A DNA stretch of 64,000 bases from Mesobacillus jeotgali (GTDB taxonomy: Bacteria > Bacillota > Bacilli > Bacillales > Cytobacillaceae): NCBI RefSeq assembly GCF_900166585.1, contig NZ_FVZC01000009.1, positions 1,995,444 to 2,059,443 on the forward strand, read 5' to 3'. The position numbers and the translations under genes are program-made. Positions 26,807 to 34,892 of the stretch are shown here, piece after piece. The stretch's first letter is position 1. Every line of letters begins with the position of its first letter. A model generated the notes under the pieces. The model made no database searches, was not told the DNA's origin, and saw only the letters and a program-made list of their open reading frames with translations.

Positions 26807-27095
26807 ACTGAACGCATACCTCCCACGGAGCATTCTCCCCATTCTTTGAAATTGTCACTTCATAATGAGTTCCATTTTGAATAATCAATTTTCTTCCAGA
26901 GTCTTTGCCAGCTATTTTTAAATACATCATTTCATCATATAAAATAGTACTTGCTTCTCCGTCTTTCCTTAAATCTACAATCTGTCCAATCACCAAAATC
27001 GCCATTGGCAGCAATATTGCGGCGGCCATGACAAATGCTGCCAGAGATAATAGCATATCTGCGAGGAAAAATCCTTCATCCTTCTTCGACAACAT
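26760..27095 (-). CDS. comGE: ComGE competence minor pseudopilin
   Basis: 111 aa from the ATG at 27095, 9 bases after GGGAAGG. Starts MLSKKDEGFFLADMLLSLAAFVM: a prepilin-like N-terminus with GFFLAD, where an acidic residue takes the +5-like place. A membrane helix (about 10-35) is followed by a polar domain. It overlaps comGD by 20 bases and comGF by 47, so the four minor pseudopilin genes are tightly coupled. Confidence 0.88.
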   Translation of the reverse strand: MLSKKDEGFFLADMLLSLAAFVMAAAILLPMAILVIGQIVDLRKDGEASTILYDEMMYLKIAGKDSGRKLIIQNGTHYEVTISKNGENAPWEVCVQYESARQQSQKCVITE

Positions 27096-27531
27096 AGAAT
27101 CTGCCCTTCCCAATAAGAAACATCATCCGATATTTCTTATTGCCGGAAGAAACATAAATAGACCCGAAATTATCGATATTTCCATCCGGCATGTAGTGGA
27201 ACAATAAGTTCATTGTTCCTTTTTTCACTTTTATTTCTGGCGAATAATTTCTTTTCACGAGATATGCAGATCCATAATCGGTGCCTCGAATATAGTAGTG
27301 ATTATATTCCGGCATAATGTGTATCGTAATTTGCTCTTGGTGGGAAATAGCATACTGCTGACTGTACAAAAGGTCCGATTGGAGCTGGGAGAAAAAAAGA
27401 TCTTTTGCCAGTGCGTCATTATGCGGAGAAAACAGAAAGGCAGAGGAAAGGGAGAGCATGAAGAAAGCTGACAGCACAATGAGCATTTCTATCATTGTAA
27501 ATCCGCCCGTTGTTTTTATCTGGCAGTTCAT
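27076..27531 (-). CDS. comGD: ComGD competence pseudopilin
   Basis: 151 aa. Prepilin signature GGFTMIEMLIVLSAFFMLSL (about 9-28) with the type IV cleavage site and Glu+5. The ATG overlaps the comGC stop as ATGA. C-terminal beta-rich GspH-like domain. Exported and processed by the prepilin peptidase ComC; a structural part of the competence pseudopilus. Confidence 0.93.
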   Translation of the reverse strand: MNCQIKTTGGFTMIEMLIVLSAFFMLSLSSAFLFSPHNDALAKDLFFSQLQSDLLYSQQYAISHQEQITIHIMPEYNHYYIRGTDYGSAYLVKRNYSPEIKVKKGTMNLLFHYMPDGNIDNFGSIYVSSGNKKYRMMFLIGKGRFYVVEEG

Positions 27532-27833
27532 GACGCGGATTTCTGAACTGTGCCATCGGAAGTGATCTCAATATTGGTTCCGTCTGGACAAGCAGCTTCT
27601 GAGCTTTTTAAGTAGTGCCCGTCATAAAGCTGCTGAAATGTAGGTGTGGTCTTTTTATCCATCTTGTAAGACTGTACTTGGGCTTCGACCATTTTCATAT
27701 ATGCCTCACAGCCTTTTGTGTTGATTTTTGAATTATGGGAAGCGATATTCGGCACTGTTATAATCAAAAGTACAGAAATCACTAACAACACGATCATCAT
27801 CTCAATCAGGGTAAAACCTTTTTGATTTTTCAT
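27528..27833 (-). CDS. comGC: ComGC major competence pseudopilin
   Basis: 101 aa from the second ATG (27833); the first ATG at 27839 is only two bases from AAGGAG. Signature QKGFTLIEMMIVLLVISVLL directly after MKN. It has two Cys (EAYMK follows the first; AACPDG has the second) consistent with the intramolecular disulfide known for ComGC. It is the main subunit of the competence pseudopilus. Confidence 0.96.
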   Translation of the reverse strand: MKNQKGFTLIEMMIVLLVISVLLIITVPNIASHNSKINTKGCEAYMKMVEAQVQSYKMDKKTTPTFQQLYDGHYLKSSEAACPDGTNIEITSDGTVQKSAS

Positions 27834-27871
27834 TGTCATTTCTCCTTATGTGTTATAAAAAATCTGCCTAT

Positions 27872-28903
27872 TCAGATGCCTTTCATCATTTGAAACATCG
27901 GAAGCAGGATGGCGAGATACAGTGAAACGACTAGAAGGCCGATAAAACTGTATAGAAGCGGCTGCACTGTTTTCATTGCTTTTTCCGTTCTTTCTTCAAG
28001 CTCTTTCAGACAATGTCTGCTGTAAAAGTAAAGCTCCTGATCAAGCTTTCCATTCTTTTGTCCATGCCTGATGATTCTTGGCAATTCTGCTTCAAAAAAA
28101 GGATAATCTCCAACTGCCCTGTCAAACTCTTCACCTGCGGCCAATTTTGAGATGATGTCCCTTCCTATTGCACTTGAAAAAGGTTCATGGCTATTCTGCT
28201 CGAAAACTTTTAATGAATCGTGTACCGGAAGTCCCCCGGAAAATAAATAGCTTAATTGAACAGAGAAGGAGTGTGAGTAAACAAGCTTGAATAATCTTCC
28301 TGCAAACGGCAGTTTTACAAGTTTCATTTTTTGTTGCAGAATTGGCAGTTTCCTAAAACTGATCATGTAATAGAGGGTAAGAATGGCAACAAGACTAAGC
28401 AGAAAATAGAGCATGAAGGGAAGAAATGCAGCAGTTGCAGCGATGGCTTTCATGAAGATATTTGGTGCCATGTTCATATCTGAAAAAAGCGAGGTGAATT
28501 TCGGCAGCAAAATCCTGTTTACGAAGAAAAATAATATGAGAGTAAGCATGATTAGAAATATTGGATAAGCAGATAACTTTTTTAACCTCAGGTAATCTGC
28601 ATCCCTCTTTAAAACCATCTCACTGCCTTCAGCAACAGCATGTGCCAGGCCGCCATGCTGCTCGGCAAAATAAACGTAACTAATTAAATCTTTTTTAAAA
28701 TTCAATTCTGCAAGAATCAAATATAAAGGAAAGCCTTCACGGAGCTTATCGAGACTTCTTATGATATCGTCTTTCCTTCTGACTTCTAAATGGAAGGTCA
28801 TTGATTCAATCGCTTCGGCTAGGGAATACCCCTGAGCCAGCAGCTCACCAGTCCTCTTTAGGAACCGGGCCTGTTCAGCGACAGGCCAATTACTCCCCAT
28901 CAT
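27872..28903 (-). CDS. comGB: ComGB inner-membrane platform protein
   Basis: 343 aa from the ATG at 28903 (AGAGGTGG upstream, inside comGA). Two GspF domains: FLKRTGELLAQGYSLAEAI near residue 20 and the second near 230, with three membrane helices (about 145-165, 190-215 and 320-340). It is the membrane platform recruiting ComGA and assembling the pseudopilus. It overlaps comGA by 14 bases. Confidence 0.95.
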   Translation of the reverse strand: MMGSNWPVAEQARFLKRTGELLAQGYSLAEAIESMTFHLEVRRKDDIIRSLDKLREGFPLYLILAELNFKKDLISYVYFAEQHGGLAHAVAEGSEMVLKRDADYLRLKKLSAYPIFLIMLTLILFFFVNRILLPKFTSLFSDMNMAPNIFMKAIAATAAFLPFMLYFLLSLVAILTLYYMISFRKLPILQQKMKLVKLPFAGRLFKLVYSHSFSVQLSYLFSGGLPVHDSLKVFEQNSHEPFSSAIGRDIISKLAAGEEFDRAVGDYPFFEAELPRIIRHGQKNGKLDQELYFYSRHCLKELEERTEKAMKTVQPLLYSFIGLLVVSLYLAILLPMFQMMKGI

Positions 28904-29960
28904 TAAGAATCCACCTCTGGTATTCTGATTCCTTGACAAACCCAAGGGCGATGCCTTTCTTAATTGCATCCTTCAGGGTTTTATAATGATAATCCTGACG
29001 CTCACCTCTCGCTTCCTTCAATACCGAAGATAAATCCTTTCCCGTTAGAATTTCAAACACATTTCCCCTTTTACTGTTGCCTGAAGAGTAACAAAAAGGC
29101 GAGCAGGATCCTTCACAATAAGCACAGGTCAGTTCAACCAGCCTTTGTGCGGTTACTGCGATTAAGGTCTGTTCGATTTCCAGCCAATTGATCCCGAACT
29201 CAATCAGCCTGTAAATAGCTCCCCTTGCATCACGTGTATGCATGGTTGTAAGGACCAGATGTCCTGTCAATGCTGCTCTTATCGCTGTTTCTGCAGTCTC
29301 TTTATCGCGGATTTCCCCAACCATTATAATATCCGGATCATGCCGGAGAATGGCCTTCAAGCCGGAAGAATAAGAGATCCCGGCCCGTTCATTGACCTGA
29401 ACCTGAAGCGCAGTGTCACTTGGCTTTTCAATTGGATCTTCAAGCGTAATGACATTGCGGTTCACCATTTCTGAGGTTTCAGACAGCATTGAATATAATG
29501 TAGTTGTTTTGCCGCTGCCTGTCGGTCCCGTAAAAATAATCAGGCCGTGGGCATGTTTTAAAAGGGAAATCAGTTTTTTTGATGTAGATGGGAATAATGA
29601 TATTTGGTAGGAAGGGATTTTGTTTTGTTCGGGAAGTAAACGTATGACCATACTTTCGCTCTGGTAGGCTGGCAGCGTGGAGATTCTTAACCCAATTTTC
29701 ATATCATGATCCATATAGGTAAATGCACCACTTTGCGGCCTTCTTTTTTCGCCAATATCCATCGAAGCCGTAAATTTAAAGTGGGAGATGAGCCGATCAC
29801 AATCTGCCTGCTCAAGGGTATAACGGGGAAGCAGCTGATTACCGAGCCTGAATTTTATAAGGGTGTCTTTCTCGCGCGGGTTGATATGGATATCCGACGC
29901 GCCACTTCTTAAAGCATCTTTTAAAATATTGTCCGCTAATTGCTCAATTGATTTTACAAT
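28890..29960 (-). CDS. comGA: ComGA competence traffic ATPase, apparent ATT start
   Basis: From ATT at 29960 the product is 356 aa, exactly the B. subtilis length, beginning (M)VKSIEQLADNILKDAL. AAAGGTGG lies 9 bases upstream. The ATG at 30068 would add 36 residues with no ribosome binding site. GspE family: SGASDIHINPRE near residue 20, Walker A FTGPTGSGKTTTLYS near 150, Asp box VTLEDPIE, Walker B DPDIIMVGEIRD near 225, and a zinc-type CAYCEGSCSPFC near 295. It drives pseudopilus assembly from the cytoplasm. See the finding on its leader sequence. Confidence 0.93.
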   Translation of the reverse strand: MVKSIEQLADNILKDALRSGASDIHINPREKDTLIKFRLGNQLLPRYTLEQADCDRLISHFKFTASMDIGEKRRPQSGAFTYMDHDMKIGLRISTLPAYQSESMVIRLLPEQNKIPSYQISLFPSTSKKLISLLKHAHGLIIFTGPTGSGKTTTLYSMLSETSEMVNRNVITLEDPIEKPSDTALQVQVNERAGISYSSGLKAILRHDPDIIMVGEIRDKETAETAIRAALTGHLVLTTMHTRDARGAIYRLIEFGINWLEIEQTLIAVTAQRLVELTCAYCEGSCSPFCYSSGNSKRGNVFEILTGKDLSSVLKEARGERQDYHYKTLKDAIKKGIALGFVKESEYQRWILNDGE

Positions 29961-30101
29961 AGCGATGCACCACCTTTTTTTGTTATAAAAAAGAATTTCG
30001 ACACATTTCCTCCTGTTCCTGCGAAAAAAAAAGATTAAATATGTATAAATAGTGACAGTTCGATTCATAATAACTACCGTAGCAACAACAAGTCATCACA
30101 T

Positions 30102-30173
30102 TGGGCTATAGCCAAGCGGTAAGGCAACGGACTTTGACTCCGTCATGCGTTGGTTCGAATCCAGCTAGCCCAG
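30102..30173 (+). tRNA. tRNA-Gln (TTG anticodon)
   Basis: 72 bases. The acceptor stem TGGGCTA pairs with TAGCCCA; the D arm is GCCAAGCGGTAAGGC; the anticodon stem ACGGA/TCCGT holds the loop CTTTGAC, so the anticodon is TTG; the T arm is GTTGG-TTCGAAT-CCAGC. CCA is not encoded. Divergent from comGA, as trnSL-Gln2 is in B. subtilis. Confidence 0.97.
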
Positions 30174-30183
30174 TTAACAGAAA

Positions 30184-30298
30184 AGCGTAAGTGCCTTGGT
30201 CAGCCCCGGCAAGCGCTGGAGGTCCTGACAGTGAAGTCGCTTTTTGACTTCATTGGCAGGATTGAAGCGACTCGAGGGGCTAGGCACTGGAGCTGGAC
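30184..30298. repeat. Dispersed palindromic repeat, copy B
   Basis: Starts AGCGTAAGTGCCTTGGTCAGCCCC and ends CTCGAGGGGCTAGGCACTGG with AGCTGGACA; the ends are complementary (TGCCT..AGCCCC against GGGGCTAGGCA). The centre has an inner hairpin GTGAAGTCGC/GACTTCATT. It lies just after tRNA-Gln. It is the most symmetrical of the three copies. Confidence 0.8.
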
Positions 30299-30331
30299 AC
30301 TGCGAAGCAGGAAACATCCTCACTTGCAAAA

Positions 30332-30366
30332 TAAAAAAACGGAAGCGACCACTTCCGTTTTTTTAT
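30332..30366 (-). terminator. Terminator after mgsR
   Basis: AAAAACGGAAG/CTTCCGTTTTT stem with flanking A and T runs. Confidence 0.85.
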
Positions 30367-30716
30367 TTTGCAATTTTTTTCAATGCATCCGGGTTAAATC
30401 CAACAATAAGCTTTTTCCCATCTGTCAAGATCGGCCGCCTTAACAGCTTGGGTTCATTGATTACAAGATTGATCACTTCTGAAAGTGGCAATTCTTCTAC
30501 ATCCAGATTTAAATTCTTAAAGGTTTCGCCTCTTGTCGCAAGCAGTTCATCCACCCCTTCGGTTGTCAATGTCAATATTTCCAGTAATTCCTTTTGAGTT
30601 GGGGTATCTTTGAACAAATGACGTTCATTGAATTTCACACTGTTAGAGACCAGCCACTTTTTAGTTTTTCGACATGATGTACAGCTAGGATAAGAATAAA
30701 ACGTCAGCTCTTCCAT
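30363..30716 (-). CDS. mgsR: MgsR (YqgZ), Spx/ArsC-family regulator
   Basis: 117 aa from the ATG at 30716 after AGGAGG. ArsC-like thioredoxin fold with redox motif CTSC (residues 11-14) at the N-terminus, as in Spx-type regulators. LFKDTPTQKELLEILTLT and RRPILTDGKKLIVGFN are family-typical. B. subtilis MgsR controls a sub-regulon of the sigma-B response through a disulfide switch and RNA polymerase. Position before comGA/tRNA-Gln and after the yqgY side matches yqgZ. Confidence 0.9.
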   Translation of the reverse strand: MEELTFYSYPSCTSCRKTKKWLVSNSVKFNERHLFKDTPTQKELLEILTLTTEGVDELLATRGETFKNLNLDVEELPLSEVINLVINEPKLLRRPILTDGKKLIVGFNPDALKKIAK

Positions 30717-30757
30717 TAATTTTACCTCCTGGCGAACGAAATTATCTTCTAAATACA

Positions 30758-30786
30758 TTGTATAACTTTTGTATAATTTTTGTATA
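30758..30786. repeat. TTGTATA repeated three times at 11-bp steps
   Basis: TTGTATA at 30758-30764, 30769-30775 and 30780-30786, about 42-70 bases before mgsR. The 11-bp step places the copies on one face of the helix. The minus strand reads TATACAA, so the repeats also resemble -10 elements. Confidence 0.7.
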
Positions 30787-30836
30787 GTATTTTGTCATCA
30801 TTTCGCCATTTAGTTGTGAACATTTTCTAAACATAT

Positions 30837-30854
30837 AGTGTAAACAGTGTAAAC
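30837..30854. repeat. Tandem 9-bp repeat AGTGTAAAC
   Basis: Two perfect head-to-tail copies of AGTGTAAAC, 56 bases before the start of the HTH regulator at 30910. Candidate operator or part of the promoter. Confidence 0.65.
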
Positions 30855-30909
30855 CTTATTTTCCCTTGTATTATAATGAAGGCAAATTAGTGGTCAGAGG
30901 TGAAATAAG

Positions 30910-31611
30910 GTGGAGCAAACATTAAAAATAACAAGTGTATTGTCGGATCCAACTCGCTATTACATTTATCAATACATTACAAAAAGGCACAAAGATGTGA
31001 CCGTACAAGAAATCGCTGACAACTTTGATATACATCCAAACGTTGCAAGGCTGCATTTATCAAAGCTAGAAGATGTGAACATGTTGGTTTCGGAGACAAA
31101 AAAGACAGGCAAAGGCGGCCGTCCAAGCAGGCTGTATCGCCTATCGGACGAAGTCATCCAGCTGCATTTCCCTTTCCGTGATTATCAGCTTTTATCAAAA
31201 ATTGCGATGACGACAATGATGTCTCTGGGGGAAGCCGGTAAGACAGCTTTGTATATGACTGGGAAACGTTTTGGTGCAGAACTTATGGAGCAGGAGATGT
31301 CACGCCATCCCCAAATGTCAGAACAAATGACTTTTGAACATAAAATGAACTCAATCAAGAATGCTGCGACGCTTGCAGGTTTCTATCCTGAATTTGAAAC
31401 GAACACTGAGAAGACAAAGATTTACTTTCAGATTTTCAACTGTCCTTTCAAGGAAGTAGCAATGGAGCATACTGAAACAGTGTGCAATATGCATTATGAA
31501 TTTTTGCGGGGCATGTTTGAGTCACTGTTTGGCGATATTGAGCTGATTGAAAAAGAAAATATGTTCACTGGCTGTGATTCCTGTTCATATCAGGCTGTTA
31601 TCGCACAATAA
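30910..31611 (+). CDS. SufR-like winged-helix regulator with conserved cysteines
   Basis: 233 aa from a GTG preceded by GAGGTGAAA. The N-terminal winged helix (about 8-80: VTVEIADNF-like HTH then GKGGRPSRLYRLS wing) resembles ArsR/SufR regulators. The C-terminal half has FNCPFKEVAMEH, ETVCNMHYEFL and FTGCDSCSY, a Cys arrangement like that used by SufR to bind an iron-sulfur cluster. A redox or iron-sulfur sensing transcription factor is likely. The target is unknown; it may regulate itself or yqgY. Cluster binding is inference. Confidence 0.8.
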   Translation: MEQTLKITSVLSDPTRYYIYQYITKRHKDVTVQEIADNFDIHPNVARLHLSKLEDVNMLVSETKKTGKGGRPSRLYRLSDEVIQLHFPFRDYQLLSKIAMTTMMSLGEAGKTALYMTGKRFGAELMEQEMSRHPQMSEQMTFEHKMNSIKNAATLAGFYPEFETNTEKTKIYFQIFNCPFKEVAMEHTETVCNMHYEFLRGMFESLFGDIELIEKENMFTGCDSCSYQAVIAQ

Positions 31612-31690
31612 TCAATCCTTGTTTACTTTTCACTCCACTTTACTTTATAATATGATAGTGATGGACATGTAGGGTAAAGGAGGGATATCT

Positions 31691-31936
31691 TTGGATCGTA
31701 TGTACAGAGTTTTAGGGTTCTGGACGGGAATCTTTGCTGTCATGTTTTTCTTGGGTGACATGTATACAACGTCCTTGATTTTCTTTGGTCAAACTGGATT
31801 TTTCTTGCTTTTAAGTTATTTGAAACTGTCAGAGCGTATGTACATATACGTCTTCGGCGCATACTTAACAGTTTTCTTTGCAGGCTTTACTTACTGGTCA
31901 ACATTTATGATGCCACTAGGTGGAGCTGGGCATTGA
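31691..31936 (+). CDS. yqgY: DUF2626 membrane protein YqgY
   Basis: 81 aa from TTG at 31691 (GGAGGG 8 bases upstream; an ATG lies two codons later). Two or three membrane helices: VLGFWTGIFAVMFFLGDMY, LIFFGQTGFFLLLSYLKL and YIYVFGAYLTVFFAGFTYW. Matches the short DUF2626 family (YqgY) found in Bacillus; function unknown. Confidence 0.88.
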   Translation: MDRMYRVLGFWTGIFAVMFFLGDMYTTSLIFFGQTGFFLLLSYLKLSERMYIYVFGAYLTVFFAGFTYWSTFMMPLGGAGH

Positions 31937-31954
31937 TCCAATGTGCACGCTCAA

Positions 31955-31987
31955 TAAAAAAGCGATGGTCAACCATCGCTTTTTTTA
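31955..31987. terminator. Bidirectional terminator yqgY/methyltransferase
   Basis: AAAAAGCGATGGT/ACCATCGCTTTTT stem between convergent genes. Confidence 0.88.
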
Positions 31988-32003
31988 TTTTATCAAGTTT
32001 ATA

Positions 32004-33095
32004 TTAAAATAATTTACCTTCTGAGCGATCAAGTCCTTTCCCTTGAATAAGAACATCAAAGGACTGGCTTATCCCGCCAGGCAGGATCAGACTGCGTATA
32101 GCACGATTGCGCTTACTTGCTTCGGAGAATGGATTCGGGTCTTGATGCTGCCCAAGCTCCTCCAGGATGCCAGCAGCAATCAGGAATGCATCCTGCCTCA
32201 ATTTCTGCCAGAATTCCAGACCATGCTTTTCCCCTAAAGATTTGAGGGCATCAAAATGGACGTGGCTTGTGATATCCATCTCACCGGGAAACTGGAGGAT
32301 GTCATGGTGCATGTGATGCTGGTAATACCCCCTCAGACTTCCTTGTCTTCGGGCCGGATGCATCCATTCTTCCTTCGTATATCCGTAATCTACTGTTACC
32401 ATCAAACCTTTAGTGAAGTTATTCGCAATTGACTTAATGAATGGTTCCATTGCTAGTGGAATCTCAATCCTTTGCCCTTCGGAAAGAGTGAGCTGCTGTT
32501 CATCGAGAAACCTGATAATCCGCGGATCTGAAACCGGAACATTAATTTCTTTGAATTTTTCATTCTCCCAGCCTACAAACACTTCTTGCAAAAGACCCTC
32601 TTTCATTTCAACCACATGGACAGGAAAAGCATCGAATAACTCATTGGAAAAAATCAGCCCGTGGTCCATTGCTGTATCTGCGAACGTGTCGCCATAAACA
32701 ATCCTCACATGTTCTAATCGGCCCAATTCTGCTTCCTGCAAGCTGCGATGATAGGGACTGGTTTCGACGATATAGTATGTCAGCATTTCTGCTTTCAGTT
32801 CTTTCCACCCTTCTATGAATGCCCGGGCAAAGCGTCCGTTCCCTGCTCCTATTTCACAAACAAATGGAGGCAGTTCCAATGCACCGCATTCTTTTGCATA
32901 CCACTTCCCTATCAATTTGCCAAACACATCAGACACATTGCTGGAAGTATAAAAATCTCCCTCTCTGCCTATTTTCTGTCGTTCCTTTCTATAGTAACCT
33001 CCCTGCGGATGATAGAGTGCTAGCTCCATATAATCCGCATAAGTGATCATTTTCTTCGGGGAGGATTCAATAAATTCTTTGATTAGTTCCTTCAT
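32004..33095 (-). CDS. MidA/NDUFAF7-family SAM-dependent methyltransferase
   Basis: 363 aa; ATG after AAGGAG. ITYADYMELALYHPQGGYY at the start and GDFYTSSNVSDVFGKLIGKW (about 47-66) are MidA/DUF185 hallmarks. SAM motif I is VCEIGAGNGRFARAF near residue 80 and FSNELFDAFPVHVVE near 150 is a conserved catalytic segment. Eukaryotic homologues methylate an arginine of complex I; the bacterial substrate is unknown. It is cytoplasmic. Confidence 0.9.
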   Translation of the reverse strand: MKELIKEFIESSPKKMITYADYMELALYHPQGGYYRKERQKIGREGDFYTSSNVSDVFGKLIGKWYAKECGALELPPFVCEIGAGNGRFARAFIEGWKELKAEMLTYYIVETSPYHRSLQEAELGRLEHVRIVYGDTFADTAMDHGLIFSNELFDAFPVHVVEMKEGLLQEVFVGWENEKFKEINVPVSDPRIIRFLDEQQLTLSEGQRIEIPLAMEPFIKSIANNFTKGLMVTVDYGYTKEEWMHPARRQGSLRGYYQHHMHHDILQFPGEMDITSHVHFDALKSLGEKHGLEFWQKLRQDAFLIAAGILEELGQHQDPNPFSEASKRNRAIRSLILPGGISQSFDVLIQGKGLDRSEGKLF

Positions 33096-33207
33096 AAAAA
33101 TGCTCCTTGAAAAGGGTTTTCACTATTGACATAGTGTATTCTTTATTATATTGTTTTACTAGTAGCTTAACTATATCCCCTCCCATGATATGAATAGAAC
33201 ATCCCCC

Positions 33208-33241
33208 AGAAAAGCCCTTCTCTTTTGAGAAGGGCTTTTCT
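33208..33241 (-). terminator. Terminator after yqgX
   Basis: AGAAAAGCCCTTCTC/GAGAAGGGCTTTTCT stem. Confidence 0.85.
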
Positions 33242-33275
33242 AGTTTATCTGCCCGCTATTTTCATAACGACATGA

Positions 33276-33911
33276 TTAAAAGCCGTTTAAGAATGGGTTG
33301 GAATCTATTTCTAAACCAATCGTCGTTGTTGGGCCATGGCCAGGCAATACTTCTGTTTCCTCCGGCAATACCAGCAGCTTATCGTGAATGCTCTTAATTA
33401 ACTGATTATGATTTCCTCCTGGCAAGTCCGTTCTTCCGATGCTCCCTTGAAACAGCGCGTCACCGGCTACCACAAAATTCGCGATCGGGAAGTAAAGGGA
33501 TACACTTCCCGGAGAATGTCCCGGTGTCTCAAAAATTTCGAAGGCAAAATTGCCGATGGACATCTCACCTTCATTTTTGAACAAGTTATCAGCAGCTCTG
33601 GCTTTGATAGGCTCGTTGAGCATAAAATGTCTAGAACCATTAAGTGCCGGGTCAGTGAGCCAATCTTTTTCTTTTTCGTGAATATAAACCTTAATTCCAT
33701 ACTTATCCCTTATCCTGTCCACCGCTCCAATATGGTCGAAATGCGCATGTGTCAGTAAGATTGCTTCCGGCTTTAGTTTAAGCTGTTCAATCACTGAAGA
33801 CAATTTCTTGGGATTTTCACCAGGATCAATAATCAGGCAGGATAGAGTTTTATCATAAATGATATAACAATTCGTCTGTAAAGGCCCCAGGGGAACCTGT
33901 TTCCATTTCAT
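33276..33911 (-). CDS. yqgX: MBL-fold metallohydrolase YqgX (glyoxalase II-like)
   Basis: 211 aa from the ATG at 33911 (GGAGG 9 bases upstream), equal in length to YqgX. Begins MKWKQVPLGPLQTNCYI. Metal ligands: THAHFDHIG (HxHxDH), GHSPGS, and Asp in VAGDALFQGSIGRTD. Beta-lactamase fold hydrolase, probably a thioesterase for bacillithiol or glutathione-type conjugates such as S-lactoyl-bacillithiol, but the substrate is not shown here. Confidence 0.92.
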   Translation of the reverse strand: MKWKQVPLGPLQTNCYIIYDKTLSCLIIDPGENPKKLSSVIEQLKLKPEAILLTHAHFDHIGAVDRIRDKYGIKVYIHEKEKDWLTDPALNGSRHFMLNEPIKARAADNLFKNEGEMSIGNFAFEIFETPGHSPGSVSLYFPIANFVVAGDALFQGSIGRTDLPGGNHNQLIKSIHDKLLVLPEETEVLPGHGPTTTIGLEIDSNPFLNGF

Positions 33912-34069
33912 ACTAAGCAGCCTCCAGCTTCTATTGGTATTCTTCATGTATCTATTCTACACTATTGTCAGGGAAGTTTTAAGAAATTGCCAATAGAATG
34001 TGTATCCTGCACCGATAAGATGCAGTAATGTAATTTGAGAATAGATTAAAGATGATAAGGAGAAGTAAA

Positions 34070-34549
34070 ATGAATTTTGTCATTGGAACAGAAGCCAACC
34101 CCATACTTTCGGAACTGCCAGATTTTCAGGAGGTGCTTTTTGCAGTTGCTCCACCGCTTGTGGTTTATGAAAATATATACCTATACGGTGAACAGAGAAC
34201 TGCTGATGAAGCTATCGGATTGCTTCAGGAGGCGGACTTGCTCGAAGGAACGCACCTCTTGATAAAAACGGCAGGCTGTGCCGGTGAAGATTTTTATGAC
34301 TACGGTTTCCAATTGGAGGGAGATACTTATTTATTCGCTGGTGAACTATGCGCCTTCATTTTGTTTGAGGACAGCAAAATCCAGACTGAAATGGCTCTTA
34401 TCCAGCTGGAGGAACATCTGGTATTTAAGGCTGATGAAGGAACTTATTTTGCAGCCAAGCATTATACTGAACTAATATTGGGTATAGTAAAGGCATATGA
34501 AGTGAAAGTTGAGTTTTTAGACCTCGACAAATGGTTCAAAAAAATATAA
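34070..34549 (+). CDS. Hypothetical protein, 159 aa
   Basis: ATG at 34070 follows AAGGAGAAG. Begins MNFVIGTEANPILSELPDFQE. It is acidic and soluble, with one Cys pair-like spot (AGCAGEDF and GELCAF) but no motif I recognise, and no membrane helix. No family named. It stands alone between divergent yqgX and yqgW; there is no clear B. subtilis counterpart at this position. Confidence 0.8.
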   Translation: MNFVIGTEANPILSELPDFQEVLFAVAPPLVVYENIYLYGEQRTADEAIGLLQEADLLEGTHLLIKTAGCAGEDFYDYGFQLEGDTYLFAGELCAFILFEDSKIQTEMALIQLEEHLVFKADEGTYFAAKHYTELILGIVKAYEVKVEFLDLDKWFKKI

Positions 34550-34662
34550 AATAAAAAACGAGTGTATGCTTGTCATTACATACAGGCTGCCGCCTAAATT
34601 ACAAAAAACTTTTTCAGGCGAACAGGCTTATTGTCTGCCTAATTTATGAAGGGGGCTTTATC

Positions 34663-34836
34663 ATGGGATTGGCAATTATCTTCGCGTTAGTTACTCTGCT
34701 TGCCGGTTATGCAACTTTCTCGGCACTTAAAAACAAAAACGTCCTTGGAATCGTATTTGGCGGAGGAACGTTTCTGGTTCTTGGCTGGTTCACAGTCATG
34801 ACAATCCTTAACCACGGATTCCCAACAGCACACTAA
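34663..34836 (+). CDS. yqgW: DUF2759 membrane protein YqgW
   Basis: 57 aa from the ATG at 34663, after AAGGGGG. Two membrane helices (GLAIIFALVTLLAGYATF and VLGIVFGGGTFLVLGWFTVM) joined by KNKN. Matches the DUF2759/YqgW family, function unknown. Synteny with yqgV and yqgX is conserved. Confidence 0.88.
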   Translation: MGLAIIFALVTLLAGYATFSALKNKNVLGIVFGGGTFLVLGWFTVMTILNHGFPTAH

Positions 34837-34849
34837 GTTAAATCACAGT

Positions 34850-34879
34850 AAAAGACCACCTTTGCCAGGTGGTCTTTTT
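34850..34879. terminator. Bidirectional terminator yqgW/yqgV
   Basis: AAAGACCACCT/AGGTGGTCTTT stem between convergent genes. Confidence 0.88.
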
Positions 34880-34892
34880 GCATTCGTACCGT

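Noticed and set aside
30068..30068. ATG start for a longer ComGA
   Set aside because: No ribosome binding site, adds 36 residues unlike the family, and lies only 33 bases from the tRNA, leaving little room for a promoter.
29961..30101. ComK boxes (AAAAN5TTTT pairs) before comGA
   Set aside because: A/T runs are present but I could not find a properly spaced pair.
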